From Kaistia geumhonensis (GTDB taxonomy: Bacteria; Pseudomonadota; Alphaproteobacteria; Rhizobiales; Kaistiaceae): a stretch of DNA of 64,000 nt. Under the pieces are notes generated by a model. That model did no database searches and had not been told where the DNA came from. It saw nothing but the letters and a program-made list of their open reading frames with translations. Positions within the stretch are counted from its first letter, which is position 1, and every line of letters begins with the position of its first letter. Location of the stretch: positions 434,001-498,000 of the forward strand of contig NZ_JAUSWJ010000001.1 of assembly GCF_030815145.1 (NCBI RefSeq), read 5' to 3'. Shown in pieces: positions 27,242 to 36,854 of this stretch. The translations under genes and the position numbers were made by a program.

Positions 27242-27448
27242 GTGTCTCACGGCGTGGGCGCAATGTGCACCTGCGGTCTGTCCGACCAGTCGGACAACCG
27301 GGCGTTCGACCTCGGCGAGGGCTATTCCGTTCGCGGCGTCGAAGCGTTCCGGCTGCTTTCCGCCGAAATGGGGCTACACTCCCTCGATCTCACGAATCCC
27401 GGCTTTGCCTTCGTCGATTCCTTCGTCGCCGAGGCGCCCCGGGCCTGA
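27242..27448 (+). CDS. Small ORF of unknown function before the STAS gene
   Basis: A 68-codon frame beginning with GTG (GGAAG 4 bases upstream) and ending 20 bases before the STAS start. Third codon positions are mostly G or C, as in real genes here, and no overlapping alternative frame is convincing. The product (MSHGVGAMCTCGLSDQSDNR start) has a CTC motif, no membrane helix and no recognised domain. It may be the first gene of the partner-switching operon or an unused frame. Confidence 0.35.
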   Translation: MSHGVGAMCTCGLSDQSDNRAFDLGEGYSVRGVEAFRLLSAEMGLHSLDLTNPGFAFVDSFVAEAPRA

Positions 27449-27468
27449 CGCCTGCCTGGGAGGTGGCC

Positions 27469-27798
27469 ATGCAGATCGAACAAGCCTGGCGCGGCACCTG
27501 CCTCGTGGTCGCGCCGATCGGCCGGCTCGACGGCATGAGCGCCCCGGCTTTCGAAGCACGGCTGGTCGAAGCCATCGACGCGGGCGCGCGCGAGCTCGTG
27601 GTCGACCTTTCACGTGTCGACTATCTGAGCAGCAAGGGCCTCTCCGCATTGCTGGCGGCGGGCAAGCGCATGAAGCGCGCCGAGGGCCGCATGGTTCTCG
27701 CGGCCGCGCGCGGGGCCGTGCATCAGGTCATCGTCGTCAGCGGCTTCGACCGGGTCTTCGACGTGCACGAGACCGTCGACGCGGCGCTCGGCGGCTGA
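27469..27798 (+). CDS. STAS-domain anti-sigma factor antagonist (RsbV/SpoIIAA-like)
   Basis: A 109-residue single STAS domain. The regulatory loop reads VDYLSSKGLSALL, with serines at the position phosphorylated by the partner kinase in RsbV and SpoIIAA. GGGAGG lies at the right spacing before the ATG. It overlaps the HATPase gene by TGATG (27796-27800), which in turn overlaps the receiver-phosphatase gene, so all three proteins are made in linked amounts. It should bind the HATPase protein when unphosphorylated. The final target, such as a sigma factor or cyclase, is not in the window. Confidence 0.9.
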   Translation: MQIEQAWRGTCLVVAPIGRLDGMSAPAFEARLVEAIDAGARELVVDLSRVDYLSSKGLSALLAAGKRMKRAEGRMVLAAARGAVHQVIVVSGFDRVFDVHETVDAALGG

Positions 27799-28250
27799 TG
27801 GTTTGGTGGCGGACCATGAGTATGATGGCGACGCGGTTCGACAGGGTCCTCAAGGCGCAGCACGGCGAGATCGCGACGCTCATGGCCGACTTCGGCACAT
27901 TCGCCGAAGCCGCCGCCCTGCCCGCGGACGCGATCTTCAAGATCGAGCTGGCGCTCGACGAACTCATGAACAACACGATAGACTACGGCTATCCCGATGG
28001 TGGCGAAGGTGAAATCCAGGTCGCCATCGAGCGGCTGCCCGGCCGCGTCACCATCGACTACGCCGACGATGCTCGGCTGTTCGATCCGCTCGGCCTCCCG
28101 GAGCCCGACATCACGCTCGGGATCGACGAGCGCAAGCCGGGCGGGCTCGGCGTCCATCTCATCCGCAAGCTGATGAGCGAATCGCGCTACACCGTCGAGC
28201 GCGACCGAAACCACATCCGGCTCGGCCTCGTGCTGGACGACCCGACATGA
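27798..28250 (+). CDS. Anti-sigma factor-type serine kinase (RsbW/SpoIIAB-like HATPase)
   Basis: A 150-residue GHKL ATPase. The N box is ELALDELMNNTIDYGYP, the FDP segment follows IDYADDARL, and the G box is PGGLGVHLIRKL near the C-terminus. Such proteins phosphorylate the STAS partner and bind a target protein. The ATG at 27798 overlaps the STAS stop; 27816, 27822 and 27825 are possible internal starts. It overlaps the downstream gene by ATGA (28247-28250). Confidence 0.9.
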   Translation: MVWWRTMSMMATRFDRVLKAQHGEIATLMADFGTFAEAAALPADAIFKIELALDELMNNTIDYGYPDGGEGEIQVAIERLPGRVTIDYADDARLFDPLGLPEPDITLGIDERKPGGLGVHLIRKLMSESRYTVERDRNHIRLGLVLDDPT

Positions 28251-29422
28251 CGATCGCCGAGAGCCACATCCTCGTCGTCGACGATGTCGAGGACAATCGC
28301 GCCATTCTGATGCGGCGCCTGCAGCGCCTCGGCTTCCGCCATCTCGCCGAGGCGGAGGACGGCGTAGCGGCGCTGGAGCATATCCGCAGCCATCCGGTCG
28401 ACCTCGTCCTGCTCGACGTGATGATGCCGCGCATGAACGGCGTCGAGGTGCTGGAGGCGATGCGGCTGGAGAACCGGCTCGAGCAGACCGCCGTGATCAT
28501 GATCTCGGCCGCGACCGAGATCGAGACGGTCGTGAAATGCATCGATCTCGGCGCCGAGGACTATCTGCCGAAGCCGTTCAACCCGTCGATCCTCCGGGCG
28601 CGGATCGGCTCGGTGTTGGAAAAGAAGATGTTGCGGGCCGAGGTGCGGCGGCAACTCACGCGGCTCGAACAGGAAATGGCCGGCGCGCGGGCCCAGCAGC
28701 TCGCAATGGTCAACACGCATTTCCCGCCGCCCGGCGGGCCGGTGGAGGTCCATGCCGTCATGATGCCCGCCCAGGAAGTGGGCGGCGACCTCTACGACTT
28801 CTTCCAGGTGACGCCGGAGACGCTCTGCATCGCCATCGGGGACGTTTCCGGCAAGGGCATGCCCGCGGCGTTGTTCATGGCGCGCACCCGCAGCCTGCTC
28901 CGGGCGGGAACACTGCAATTCCACGCGCTGACGGGTAGGCTGCCGCGCCCCTCCGAGGTCGCGGCGCTGCTCAACGACGAGCTGTGCAAGAACAACGAGG
29001 ACTGCGTCTTCATCACGCTGCTGGTCGGGTTTCTCGATATCGCCACCGGCCGGCTCGACTATGTGAACGCCGGCCATCTTCCGCCGCTGCGCGCCGGCGG
29101 CGACGGCGTTTCAACCGATCGATCACCGGCCGATCCGCCGATCGGCGTCATGGACCATCTCGCCTTCTCCGACCGCAGCCTGCAGCTTTCCGAAGGCGAG
29201 ACGCTCGTGCTGGTGACGGACGGCCTGCCGGAAATGGAGAACGGCGCCCGCGAAATGTACTCGTCCGCGCGGCTGATGGCCGACTGCCTGGCGCTGGCGG
29301 GACTTGCGGCGGAACCGTTCAGCAGCGCCCTCGTGGAGCGGGTGTTGGGCCATGCCGACGGCGTCGACCAGTTCGACGATGTGACGGCGCTGGTGCTGCG
29401 CTGGCGGCCGCCGTCAGCGTGA
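28247..29422 (+). CDS. Response regulator with PP2C/SpoIIE phosphatase output (RsbU-like)
   Basis: A 391-residue protein. An N-terminal receiver domain (ILVVDDVEDN acidic pair, phosphoacceptor Asp in VDLVLLDVMMPRMNG, Lys in YLPKPFNP) covers about residues 8-125. A helical linker leads to a SpoIIE/PP2C domain with QEVGGDLYDFF, IAIGDVSGKGMPAALFMA and VTDGLPEMENG. It should dephosphorylate the STAS protein when phosphorylated by an unknown histidine kinase, releasing the HATPase target. Its last 9 bases overlap the convergent haemoglobin gene. Confidence 0.94.
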   Translation: MTIAESHILVVDDVEDNRAILMRRLQRLGFRHLAEAEDGVAALEHIRSHPVDLVLLDVMMPRMNGVEVLEAMRLENRLEQTAVIMISAATEIETVVKCIDLGAEDYLPKPFNPSILRARIGSVLEKKMLRAEVRRQLTRLEQEMAGARAQQLAMVNTHFPPPGGPVEVHAVMMPAQEVGGDLYDFFQVTPETLCIAIGDVSGKGMPAALFMARTRSLLRAGTLQFHALTGRLPRPSEVAALLNDELCKNNEDCVFITLLVGFLDIATGRLDYVNAGHLPPLRAGGDGVSTDRSPADPPIGVMDHLAFSDRSLQLSEGETLVLVTDGLPEMENGAREMYSSARLMADCLALAGLAAEPFSSALVERVLGHADGVDQFDDVTALVLRWRPPSA

Positions 29423-29881
29423 GGCGGGCGGGGCGGCGATCGGCCGCAGATGCATCGTGTCCTCGCCGGCATGCATGGCGCGCGAGAGGCGGAAGCTGTT
29501 GGCGATCCGCTCGGCATAGGCGATGACGATTTCCGCCGCCTCCGCATCGAACGTGCGGCGGGCCGTCTCGGCGAAGAGCCCGAGCCATCGGGCGAAATGG
29601 GCGTCGGAAAGGTCGGGCAGGCGGAGATGCGGCGCGAGCGGCCGGCCCTCGTAGCGGCGCGTCTTCAGCAGTACCGACGACCAGAAATCGCACATCTTGG
29701 CGAGATGAACGGGCCAGGCCTCGTCGGCAATAGCGCGGCCGAAGACGGGGCCGATGACATCGTCCTGCCGCACCGCGTCGTAGAAGCCGTGTACCAGGCG
29801 TTGGATGCCCTCCTCGTCCACGCCATCGGGAACGCCCAGCGTGAGCGGGACGCGCCCGCGCGGGTCGGGTCTGGCGGTCAT
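29414..29881 (-). CDS. Group III truncated haemoglobin
   Basis: A 155-residue protein with a 2-over-2 globin fold. FYDAVRQDDVIGPVF, the FWSSVLLKTRRYEG segment with Trp67, and the proximal histidine at about 95 in LSDAHFARWLGLF identify the class. Class III members are linked to nitric oxide or oxygen chemistry and to low oxygen. It converges with the receiver-phosphatase gene with a 9-base tail overlap, so the two transcripts are antisense at their ends. The short gap upstream separates it from the Lrp-type regulator on the same strand. Confidence 0.92.
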   Translation of the reverse strand: MTARPDPRGRVPLTLGVPDGVDEEGIQRLVHGFYDAVRQDDVIGPVFGRAIADEAWPVHLAKMCDFWSSVLLKTRRYEGRPLAPHLRLPDLSDAHFARWLGLFAETARRTFDAEAAEIVIAYAERIANSFRLSRAMHAGEDTMHLRPIAAPPASR

Positions 29882-29948
29882 CGAACGATCCTCATTGCGG
29901 CGCCTTCATTGCGCGAGACACACGGCGCCGCCTTGACGCGCATCAAGG

Positions 29949-30437
29949 TCAGGCGACGCCCTTGTCCTTCTCGAGCGGCACATAGTTGAGCGGCAGCGCC
30001 GTCGCATATTTGATCTGCTCCATCGCAAAGGCCGAGGAGACATCGGCGATGTCGATCTTCGAGATGAGGCGCTTGTAGAAGGCGTCATAGGCCTCGATGT
30101 CCGGCACGACGACGCGCAGCAGATAATCGACCTGTCCGCTCATGCGGTAGAACTCCACCACTTCCGGAACGTCGCGGATCACCTCGGCGAAGCGCTTCAG
30201 CCATTCCTCGTTGTGCTGGCTGGTGGTGATCGAGACGAAGACGGTGACCTTGGCGTTCACCTTGCGCGGATCGAGCACCGCGACGCGGCGCAGGATGACG
30301 CCGTCTTCCTCAAGTTTCTGGATGCGGCGCCAGCACGGCGTGGTCGAAAGACCGACTCGGCGTCCGATCTCCGCGACCGGCACGGTCGCGTCCTCCTGTA
30401 GAATCTGGAGGATTTTCCTGTCGAGGCGGTCGATCAT
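29949..30437 (-). CDS. Lrp/AsnC family transcriptional regulator
   Basis: A 162-residue regulator. An N-terminal helix-turn-helix (DRLDRKILQILQEDATVPVAEIGRRVGLSTTPCWRRIQKLE, about residues 3-44) is followed by a RAM ligand domain (about 68-150) ending in SSAFAMEQIKYATALPL. Such proteins sense amino acids. The ATG at 30437 is preferred to the open-frame extension at 30509. Two 10-base repeats upstream could be its own binding sites. The regulated target is not evident; the haemoglobin gene downstream is a candidate by position only. Confidence 0.92.
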   Translation of the reverse strand: MIDRLDRKILQILQEDATVPVAEIGRRVGLSTTPCWRRIQKLEEDGVILRRVAVLDPRKVNAKVTVFVSITTSQHNEEWLKRFAEVIRDVPEVVEFYRMSGQVDYLLRVVVPDIEAYDAFYKRLISKIDIADVSSAFAMEQIKYATALPLNYVPLEKDKGVA

Positions 30438-30473
30438 CGCGGAACATCTCCACCGAGGGATGCCTGCGGGCGC

Positions 30474-30524
30474 AAATTTATTCTCAATCGCCGCAGTATC
30501 GTGCTTCACTGGAGAAATTTATTC
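30474..30524 (-). repeat. Spaced 10-bp direct repeats upstream of the Lrp gene
   Basis: AAATTTATTC occurs at 30474-30483 and 30515-30524, starting 41 bases apart (about four helical turns). The stretch is unusually AT-rich for this genome. Spacing near a multiple of helical turns fits cooperative binding of an Lrp-type octamer for autoregulation. The second copy overlaps the end of the convergently placed UDG-like gene. Confidence 0.6.
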
Positions 30525-31199
30525 CGACTTTTCGGCCGTTCTGTCAAGCAGAGCCAAGGTTTCCGCGACCCGGGACCGCAGATCCGGCAACAGCTCCGCC
30601 TCGAACCAGGGATTGCGCTTGAGCCAGCCGGTGTTGCGCCAGGACGGATGCGGCAGGGGAAAGACGACCGGTCCATACGGGCGATCCCCGACTTCGCGCC
30701 ACCGCCGCACGGTCGCGTCGACGCCGCCCGCCGCCGCGCCGAGATGCCAACGCTGGGCGGGCGCGCCGATGGCGAGCACCAGCGCGACGTTCGGCAGGGC
30801 CCCCACGACCCGGCTCCGCCATAACGGCGCACATTCCCGCCGCGGCGGCAGGTCGCCACCCTTCGCGTCCTGTCCAGGGAAGCAGAAGCCCATTGGCACG
30901 ATCGCAATGCGGCTCTCGTCGTAGAAGGTTGCGCTGTCGACGCCCATCCATGCCCGGAGGCGATCGCCCGAGCGGTCGTCGAACGGAATTCCCGACGCAT
31001 GCACGCGGGTCCCGGGCGCCTGGCCGGCGATGAGCAGGCGGGCCGTGGCAGAGCCCCGGATCACCGGGCGCGGCTCATGCGGCAGCGGCTTGCCCGCCGG
31101 CGCTTCCACGCAGAGGCGGCAACGGCGGACGGCCGCTGCGAGGCTCTCGAAGCACCCCGCCACGGGATGCCCGGCAATTTCAGGATCGACAGCGACCAT
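30519..31199 (-). CDS. Uracil-DNA glycosylase superfamily protein
   Basis: A 226-residue protein with the UDG fold. CRRCRLC-like cysteines occur at Cys27 and Cys30, GQAPG at 59-63 is the motif 1 variant found in family 4/6-like proteins, and PLPHPSWRN near residue 185 is motif 2 with the catalytic-region histidine. Only part of a four-cysteine iron-sulfur ligand set is visible, so it may bind no cluster, or use another set. It belongs with the broad uracil-DNA glycosylase family hydrolases found in alphaproteobacteria. Substrate preference is unproven. Confidence 0.82.
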   Translation of the reverse strand: MVAVDPEIAGHPVAGCFESLAAAVRRCRLCVEAPAGKPLPHEPRPVIRGSATARLLIAGQAPGTRVHASGIPFDDRSGDRLRAWMGVDSATFYDESRIAIVPMGFCFPGQDAKGGDLPPRRECAPLWRSRVVGALPNVALVLAIGAPAQRWHLGAAAGGVDATVRRWREVGDRPYGPVVFPLPHPSWRNTGWLKRNPWFEAELLPDLRSRVAETLALLDRTAEKSE

Positions 31200-31308
31200 C
31201 GATTAACCAGCACTTCGAAAGAGGACTTAAACCATCAGCGGATAGGCTGAACACTCGGAGGGCGCGGACGTTGCGCCACATAGTGAGCGAATCCCTCAGG
31301 GTCCAGGC

Positions 31309-32847
31309 ATGCAAGTCGCACCGGAATCCGCTGCGAGCGACAAGATCGCCGTCAACCGCGAACGCGCGGAACGCCGGCGCGCGGTCGCGCGGACAGTCCG
31401 TGATCACCGCGAGCGCCTGACGTCGACGACGGGCACCAGTCCGAGCTTCGACCACGAACTGCTTGTGCATTATGCGCGCACGCGGCTCTCGGCAGCCTAT
31501 GCGGTGCCGCTGCTCGTGGCGCTGGTCGGCCTCGTGGCGACCGTCTGGCTGCCGCAGCTGGTGATCGTCGTCTGGGCCGTCGTGACGCTCCTCGTCCATT
31601 GCGCCGGCACCTGGCTTTGCCATGTCTTCGTGAAGACCCCTGCCGACAGGCTGTCGATCCGCGCCTGGACAAGACGCTTCGTCGTCTCCGAATTCTGCTA
31701 CGGGCTGACATGGATCGGTCTGCTGCTTGCAACCGCGACCGTGCAGGCGCCGGGGATCGAGACCTTCCAGTTCGCCACCATGCTGACCATGCTCGCCGTC
31801 GGCACGATGTTCGCGTCCAGCCTGCCGGCCGGCGCGGTAGCAGGGACGGCACCGATCGCGCTCACCATGGTCGCGCTGTTCGCGATCCGGCAGGACGTGC
31901 TCTATCTCGCCCTCGCCTTTCTCTCGATCGGCAGCGAGATCTTCTTTCTCACTCTGTCGCAGCGCCTCCAGTCCACCACGATGGGCATGATGCGCTACCG
32001 GGCGGAGAAGGATCACCTGATCGCCGAACTCGGCACCGCGAAGGCGGTATCGGACGAATCCCGCCGCCGCGCCGAGGAGGCCAATCTCGCCAAGTCGCGC
32101 TTCCTCGCGACCATGAGCCACGAGCTGCGGACCCCGCTCAACGCCATTCTCGGCTTCTCCGAGGTGATGAAGAACGAGGTGCTCGGACCGATGCAGAACC
32201 CGACCTACAAGGAATATGCGGGCGACATCCACACCAGCGGGCAGCATCTTCTGGCGCTCATCAACGAAATCCTCGATCTCTCGCGCATCGAGGCGGGCCG
32301 CTACGAGCTGAACGAGGAGCCGGTGACGCTCGCCCATGTGGTGGAGGACTGCGAGAACCTCGTCCGCCTCAAGGCGCGCAACAAGAACCTGAAGCTGGTC
32401 CAGCTCATCGAGCCCGACCTGCCGCGGGTCTGGGCCGACGAACGCGCCGTGCGGCAGGTGGTGCTCAATCTGCTCTCGAACGCGATCAAGTTCACGCCGC
32501 CCGGCGGCGAGATCGAGATCCGTGCCGGATGGACGGCCGGCGGCGGGCAGTATGTCTCGGTGCGCGACAATGGGCCCGGTATCTCCGAGGACGAACTGCC
32601 CATCGTCATGTCGGCCTTCGGCCAGGGCGCGATCGCGATCAAGAGCGCGGAGCAGGGTGCCGGCCTCGGCCTGCCGATCGTGCAGGCGATGATGAAGATG
32701 CATGACGGGACCTTCGAGCTGCGCTCGCGTCTTCGCGAGGGCACCGAAGCGATCTGCTGCTTCCCCCGGTCGCGCGTCATGGATCCGCTGCCGCCCGTCA
32801 TTCAGGAAAGCGCACATCAGCCCGAACGCCGGCGGCGCACCGGTTGA
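31309..32847 (+). CDS. Membrane sensor histidine kinase, PleC/DivJ-like
   Basis: A 512-residue kinase. Residues 60-215 hold about five to six hydrophobic helices, without a large periplasmic domain. A coiled linker leads to the HisKA domain with the phosphorylated His271 in ATMSHELRTPLNAILGFSEVM, followed by the GPMQNPTYKEYAGDIHTSGQHLLALINEILDLSRIEAG segment that typifies the PleC/DivJ/PdhS cell-cycle group of alphaproteobacteria. The HATPase domain shows VVLNLLSNAIKFTPPGG, RDNGPGI and GAGLGLPI. No response regulator is adjacent, which fits phosphorylation of distant partners such as DivK-like proteins, but that is inference. It ends 4 bases before the convergent comEC gene. Confidence 0.92.
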   Translation: MQVAPESAASDKIAVNRERAERRRAVARTVRDHRERLTSTTGTSPSFDHELLVHYARTRLSAAYAVPLLVALVGLVATVWLPQLVIVVWAVVTLLVHCAGTWLCHVFVKTPADRLSIRAWTRRFVVSEFCYGLTWIGLLLATATVQAPGIETFQFATMLTMLAVGTMFASSLPAGAVAGTAPIALTMVALFAIRQDVLYLALAFLSIGSEIFFLTLSQRLQSTTMGMMRYRAEKDHLIAELGTAKAVSDESRRRAEEANLAKSRFLATMSHELRTPLNAILGFSEVMKNEVLGPMQNPTYKEYAGDIHTSGQHLLALINEILDLSRIEAGRYELNEEPVTLAHVVEDCENLVRLKARNKNLKLVQLIEPDLPRVWADERAVRQVVLNLLSNAIKFTPPGGEIEIRAGWTAGGGQYVSVRDNGPGISEDELPIVMSAFGQGAIAIKSAEQGAGLGLPIVQAMMKMHDGTFELRSRLREGTEAICCFPRSRVMDPLPPVIQESAHQPERRRRTG

Positions 32848-32850
32848 CGC

Positions 32851-35283
32851 TCAATCGCCGGGGCCGGGCGGCATGAAGGCGCGCCGAAGCGCCGGATAGC
32901 TTGTTTCGACCGCGGCCAGTGCATCGAGGCGCGACGGGCCGGAGGCGGGCGACGCTGTGGGCGTCGATGGCCCGCCGCCGGAGAGCACGGTTTCAGAGAC
33001 CGCCAACTCGCCTTCCCCGTCGACGGAGGCCTCGGCGGGGTCGCCATCCGCTTCGCTCCAGACGGCATGCGATCGGCCCTGTTCGGGCGGTTCGGAACCG
33101 GCGGCCGTCGGCGCGGCGGATGGGATACCTCTTTCATTCAGCGTCAGCGCGAGAGCGCCGTCACGGCGGAGCATCTCCCGGTCGACCACGGCGGTGACGG
33201 TCCGGCAGGCGGCAGGGGCATGCAGCGGCGTCACGACGAGCCCCGCGCGGCGGCAATCCTCGGCGAAGGCGCCACGATCGAGCGAGAGTGCGACGAGGCG
33301 GCCATCTGCGAGGCGGCCGATACAGCCGAGAGAATCGCAACGCACGCCCGCGGTCAGGGTCTTGTCCTTGACGCCGCGCGCATCGCCGTCGGCGCGCAGC
33401 CAGATGCCCGCCTCGAAAGACGGGACCTTGGGCGCCAGTATCGCATAGTGGCCGTCCGCGCCGCGGATGGCGGCGGAACGACCATCGGCGGCGATGATCA
33501 GGTCGGGACGGGCCGGAAAGAGCGCGAGGCCGATGCCGGCCAGCATCGGCACCACGCCGATCCAGCGCCAGCGTTCGCCCCAGAGCGCGGCCCACAGGAA
33601 GCCGACAAGGAAGATGAGAAGCGCCGCAGCCGGCGGCATCGCCATGCCGCCCGTCCCCTCCGACCAGCGCGACACGACGTCGGCGACCGCCAGCATGCCG
33701 TCGATGCCGACGCCCATCAGCGCCAGCATCGGCTGGTCGAGCCCGAGCGGCATCAGCAGAACGCCGACGAGCGCCATCGGCATGACGAGGAAGTCGATGA
33801 GCGGCATGGCAAGGACATTGGCGACAATCGAAAGCGGTGCCATGCGCTGGAAATGGTAAAGCGCGAAGGGTGTCGTGCCGAGGCCGCCGAGAAGCGAGGT
33901 GAGCGTAAGCCCGCCGACGAGGGCGAGGGTCCAGCGCAGCAGCGTCCCGACGAGCGATGTCTCTCCGCCGAGCCGCGCCCGCCGTCTCCGCCGGGCGAGG
34001 AGTTCGAAGCCTGCGACCAGCGCGATCGTCGCCGCGAAGGACATCTGGAAGCCGGCATCGAGCACGCTTTCCGGCGCGAGCAACAGCACGGCGACGGCGG
34101 CGAGCGCGACATTGCGCATCGAGATCGCACGCCGGTCGAGAAGGATGGCGGTGAACACGACCGCCGTCATCGCGAACGAGCGCTGCGCGGCCACATCGAG
34201 ACCCGAGATCAGCAGATAGAAGAAGGTCAGGCCGAGCGCTCCGACAGCCGCCCATTTCTTGATCGGATGGCGGAGGGCGAGGCCGGGGAAGAGCGCCAGC
34301 AGCGCGCGGATCGCCCAGAAGCTGGCGCCGGCGACGAGCACCATATGGAGGCCGGAGACGGAGAGCACATGCGCAAGGCCCGACTGGCGCAGGTCGTCCT
34401 CGGCCTTGGCCGAAATGCCGCCGGCATCGCCGATGACGAGCGCTGTCGCGATCCGGCCGGTGTCGCCCGGTAGCGCGGCGAGGATGCGGGCGCGGATGGC
34501 CTCGCGGAGGCTCTCGAGCGGCATCGCGAGACGGATCGCGAGCGGCGGCGGGCCGAGCTCGACCAGCTTCGGCTTGCCATAGGCGAAGCCGGTCGCGCCG
34601 ATGCCGGCATAATAGGCCTTGCGCGCGAAGTCGTAGCCGCCGGGCATCGCCGGCCCGGACGGTGGACGCAGCCGCGCCAGCACCGCGATGCCCTCGCCCA
34701 CCTCGGGGGCCTTGCCGCGGAGCACGACGGTCACCCGCTCTGGCTGGCGTGCCAGCCGCGCGCCCTCGATCGAAACGACCCGCACGGTCAGCCGGGCACC
34801 ACCCCGGCGCGCCTCGACCGCCTCGACGAAGCCGGTCACCGTCGCGGTCACCGAACGCTCGATCATCGGCGTCGCGACGAGGTCGGTGCGCAGCTTGGTG
34901 AGGGCCGCGCCGCCGGCGATCATCGTGGCGACGAGGAGCAGGCGGAAGAGAGGGGCCCGCCCTGCCCTCACACGCCACGCGGCAGCTGCGAGCGCGAGAG
35001 CGACGAGGGCGAGCGCCGGTGCCGAGGGTTCGGACGGAAGAGAGAAATAGAGCAGCGCGCCGCCCGCGAAGGCGACCGCGAGCCATGGCAACCCCCGCGC
35101 CGCCTCCATCTCCCGCTCGAGGCTGGCGCCCATCGCGAGCAGCCAGCGGTCCGCGGCGAAGCCGAGGCGACCCCGTGGGCCTGCGGGCGGAAAATGCGGG
35201 GCGGCCGGCTGCTCGGCGCCCGGCTCCCCGACGAGTTCCGGCGCCGATGCGGACATCCCTCCCCGCGCCGCGCTCTTCGCCAT
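32851..35283 (-). CDS. comEC: ComEC/Rec2 family DNA-internalisation-related membrane protein
   Basis: An 810-residue multi-helix membrane protein. After a polar N-terminus come membrane helices, an OB-like DUF4131 region (about 130-210), then the Competence domain with the [17 protein letters not shown] and [14 protein letters not shown] signatures (roughly 310-560). The part after about residue 600 ([17 protein letters not shown] onward) corresponds in position to the C-terminal beta-lactamase-like nuclease region but has no HxHxDH motif; it ends in a Ser/Pro/Thr-rich tail. ATG 35283 follows GGCGGGG. The gene is divergent from gltX. Whether this lineage takes up DNA cannot be judged here. 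Confidence 0.9.
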   Translation of the reverse strand: MAKSAARGGMSASAPELVGEPGAEQPAAPHFPPAGPRGRLGFAADRWLLAMGASLEREMEAARGLPWLAVAFAGGALLYFSLPSEPSAPALALVALALAAAAWRVRAGRAPLFRLLLVATMIAGGAALTKLRTDLVATPMIERSVTATVTGFVEAVEARRGGARLTVRVVSIEGARLARQPERVTVVLRGKAPEVGEGIAVLARLRPPSGPAMPGGYDFARKAYYAGIGATGFAYGKPKLVELGPPPLAIRLAMPLESLREAIRARILAALPGDTGRIATALVIGDAGGISAKAEDDLRQSGLAHVLSVSGLHMVLVAGASFWAIRALLALFPGLALRHPIKKWAAVGALGLTFFYLLISGLDVAAQRSFAMTAVVFTAILLDRRAISMRNVALAAVAVLLLAPESVLDAGFQMSFAATIALVAGFELLARRRRRARLGGETSLVGTLLRWTLALVGGLTLTSLLGGLGTTPFALYHFQRMAPLSIVANVLAMPLIDFLVMPMALVGVLLMPLGLDQPMLALMGVGIDGMLAVADVVSRWSEGTGGMAMPPAAALLIFLVGFLWAALWGERWRWIGVVPMLAGIGLALFPARPDLIIAADGRSAAIRGADGHYAILAPKVPSFEAGIWLRADGDARGVKDKTLTAGVRCDSLGCIGRLADGRLVALSLDRGAFAEDCRRAGLVVTPLHAPAACRTVTAVVDREMLRRDGALALTLNERGIPSAAPTAAGSEPPEQGRSHAVWSEADGDPAEASVDGEGELAVSETVLSGGGPSTPTASPASGPSRLDALAAVETSYPALRRAFMPPGPGD

Positions 35284-35405
35284 ATCCCCGCCTTTCGTCC
35301 GGGCAAGGCTCCATGCTACATGCTGCGCCCACAATCGCGAAAGGTCGGCGACAGCGGCCCTTCCTCCCCCTTCATTCGCACGATCTGCCCAGCCCGGAAT
35401 TGCCC
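35284..35405 (+). other. Divergent comEC/gltX intergenic region
   Basis: 122 bases between divergent starts. It should hold promoters for both genes; no confident -35/-10 pair or operator was recognised. Confidence 0.4.
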
Positions 35406-36824
35406 ATGTCCAAACCGGTCGTCACGCGCTTTGCACCATCGCCCACCGGCTTCCTGCATATCGGAGGCGGCCGCACGGCGCTGTTCAACTGGCTTTATGC
35501 CCGCCACACCGGCGGCAAGATGCTGCTGCGCATCGAGGACACCGACCGCGAACGCTCGACCGAGGCGGCCATCGACGCGATCATCGACGGGCTGAAATGG
35601 CTCGGCCTCGACTGGGAGGGCGAGACCGTCTTCCAGTTCGCCCGCGCGCCGCGGCACCGCGAGGTGGTCGAGGAGATGCTGGCGGCCGGCAAGGCCTATC
35701 GCTGCTACTGCACGCCGGACGAGTTGAAGGAGATGCGCGAGAAGGCGATGGCCGAGGGCCGCGCTCCCCGCTACGACGGCACCTGGCGCGACCGCGACCC
35801 GGCGGAGGCGCCTGCCGGCGTCAAGCCGGCGATCCGCATCCGCGCGCCGCTCGAAGGCGAGACCGTGATCGAGGACCGTGTGCAGGGGCGAGTCGTCATC
35901 CCCAACAAGGATCTCGACGATCTCGTGCTGCTCCGGTCCGACGGCAACCCGACCTACATGCTGTCGGTCGTGGTGGACGATCACGACATGGGCGTCACGC
36001 ATATCATCCGCGGCGACGATCACCTGACCAACGCCGCGCGGCAGATGATCATCTACCAGGCGATGGGCTGGGAGGTGCCGGTCATGGCGCATATCCCGCT
36101 GATCCACGGGCCGGACGGCGCCAAGCTCTCCAAGCGCCATGGCGCGCTCGGCGTCGATGCCTATCGCGCCATGGGCTATCTGCCGGAGGCGATGCGCAAC
36201 TACCTCGTTCGCCTCGGCTGGGCACATGGCGACGACGAGATCATGTCGACGGACGAGATGATCGCCTGGTTCGACATCGATGATGTCGGCCGGTCCGCCT
36301 CGCGCTTCGACTTCGCCAAGCTCGAGAATCTCAACGGCCACTATATGCGCGCGACGCCGGACGACCGGCTCTACGAGCTCTTCGTCGAGACTCTGCCGCA
36401 TCTTCCCGGCGGGGCGGCGATGAAGGCCGATCTCGACCAGGCCAAGGCGGCACAGCTGCGCATGGCGCTGCCGGGACTGAAGGAGCGCGCCAAGACGCTG
36501 GTCGAGCTGAAGGACGGCGCCGCGTTCCTCTTCGCCAATCGTCCGCTCGCGCTGGACGAGAAGGCCGGAACGATTCTCGATGCCGACGCCCGCGCTCTCC
36601 TGAAACGTCTCCACGCCATCCTCGTCGAGACCGAATGGACGATCGAAGCGACGGAGGCGGCGGTGAAGGCCTTCGCGGAGGCCGAGGGCCTCAAGCTCGG
36701 CAAGGTCGCCCAGCCGCTGCGCGCCGCGCTGACCGGCCGCTCGACCTCGCCCGGCATCTTCGACGTGCTGATGGTGCTCGGCCGCGAGGAAAGCCTCGGC
36801 CGCATCGCCGACCAGGCCGCCTGA
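35406..36824 (+). CDS. gltX: Glutamyl-tRNA synthetase
   Basis: A 472-residue class I aminoacyl-tRNA synthetase. The HIGH-type motif is in [21 protein letters not shown] (His18), the second class motif is KLSKR at 240-244, and the [15 protein letters not shown] block binds ATP and tRNA. Length is normal. It charges tRNA-Glu; alphaproteobacteria often carry two such enzymes and may mischarge tRNA-Gln for GatCAB. The start at 35406 begins the conserved [14 protein letters not shown] region; upstream in-frame codons are not used. A hairpin follows the gene before gltA. Confidence 0.97.
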   Translation: MSKPVVTRFAPSPTGFLHIGGGRTALFNWLYARHTGGKMLLRIEDTDRERSTEAAIDAIIDGLKWLGLDWEGETVFQFARAPRHREVVEEMLAAGKAYRCYCTPDELKEMREKAMAEGRAPRYDGTWRDRDPAEAPAGVKPAIRIRAPLEGETVIEDRVQGRVVIPNKDLDDLVLLRSDGNPTYMLSVVVDDHDMGVTHIIRGDDHLTNAARQMIIYQAMGWEVPVMAHIPLIHGPDGAKLSKRHGALGVDAYRAMGYLPEAMRNYLVRLGWAHGDDEIMSTDEMIAWFDIDDVGRSASRFDFAKLENLNGHYMRATPDDRLYELFVETLPHLPGGAAMKADLDQAKAAQLRMALPGLKERAKTLVELKDGAAFLFANRPLALDEKAGTILDADARALLKRLHAILVETEWTIEATEAAVKAFAEAEGLKLGKVAQPLRAALTGRSTSPGIFDVLMVLGREESLGRIADQAA

Positions 36825-36833
36825 TCCTCGGCG

Positions 36834-36854
36834 CGGCGGCGTTTATCGCCGCCG
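36834..36854 (+). terminator. Hairpin after gltX
   Basis: An 8-bp stem CGGCGGCG/CGCCGCCG with a TTTAT loop lies ten bases after the gltX stop. It lacks a T run, so it may be a weak terminator or RNA-stabilising structure before the gltA leader (36855-37083), in which I see no further clear site. Confidence 0.5.

Noticed and set aside
31200-31308. CtrA-type TTAA-N7-TTAA site before the PleC/DivJ-like kinase
   Set aside because: Two TTAA motifs occur at 31203 and 31227 but 20 bases apart, not the required 7.
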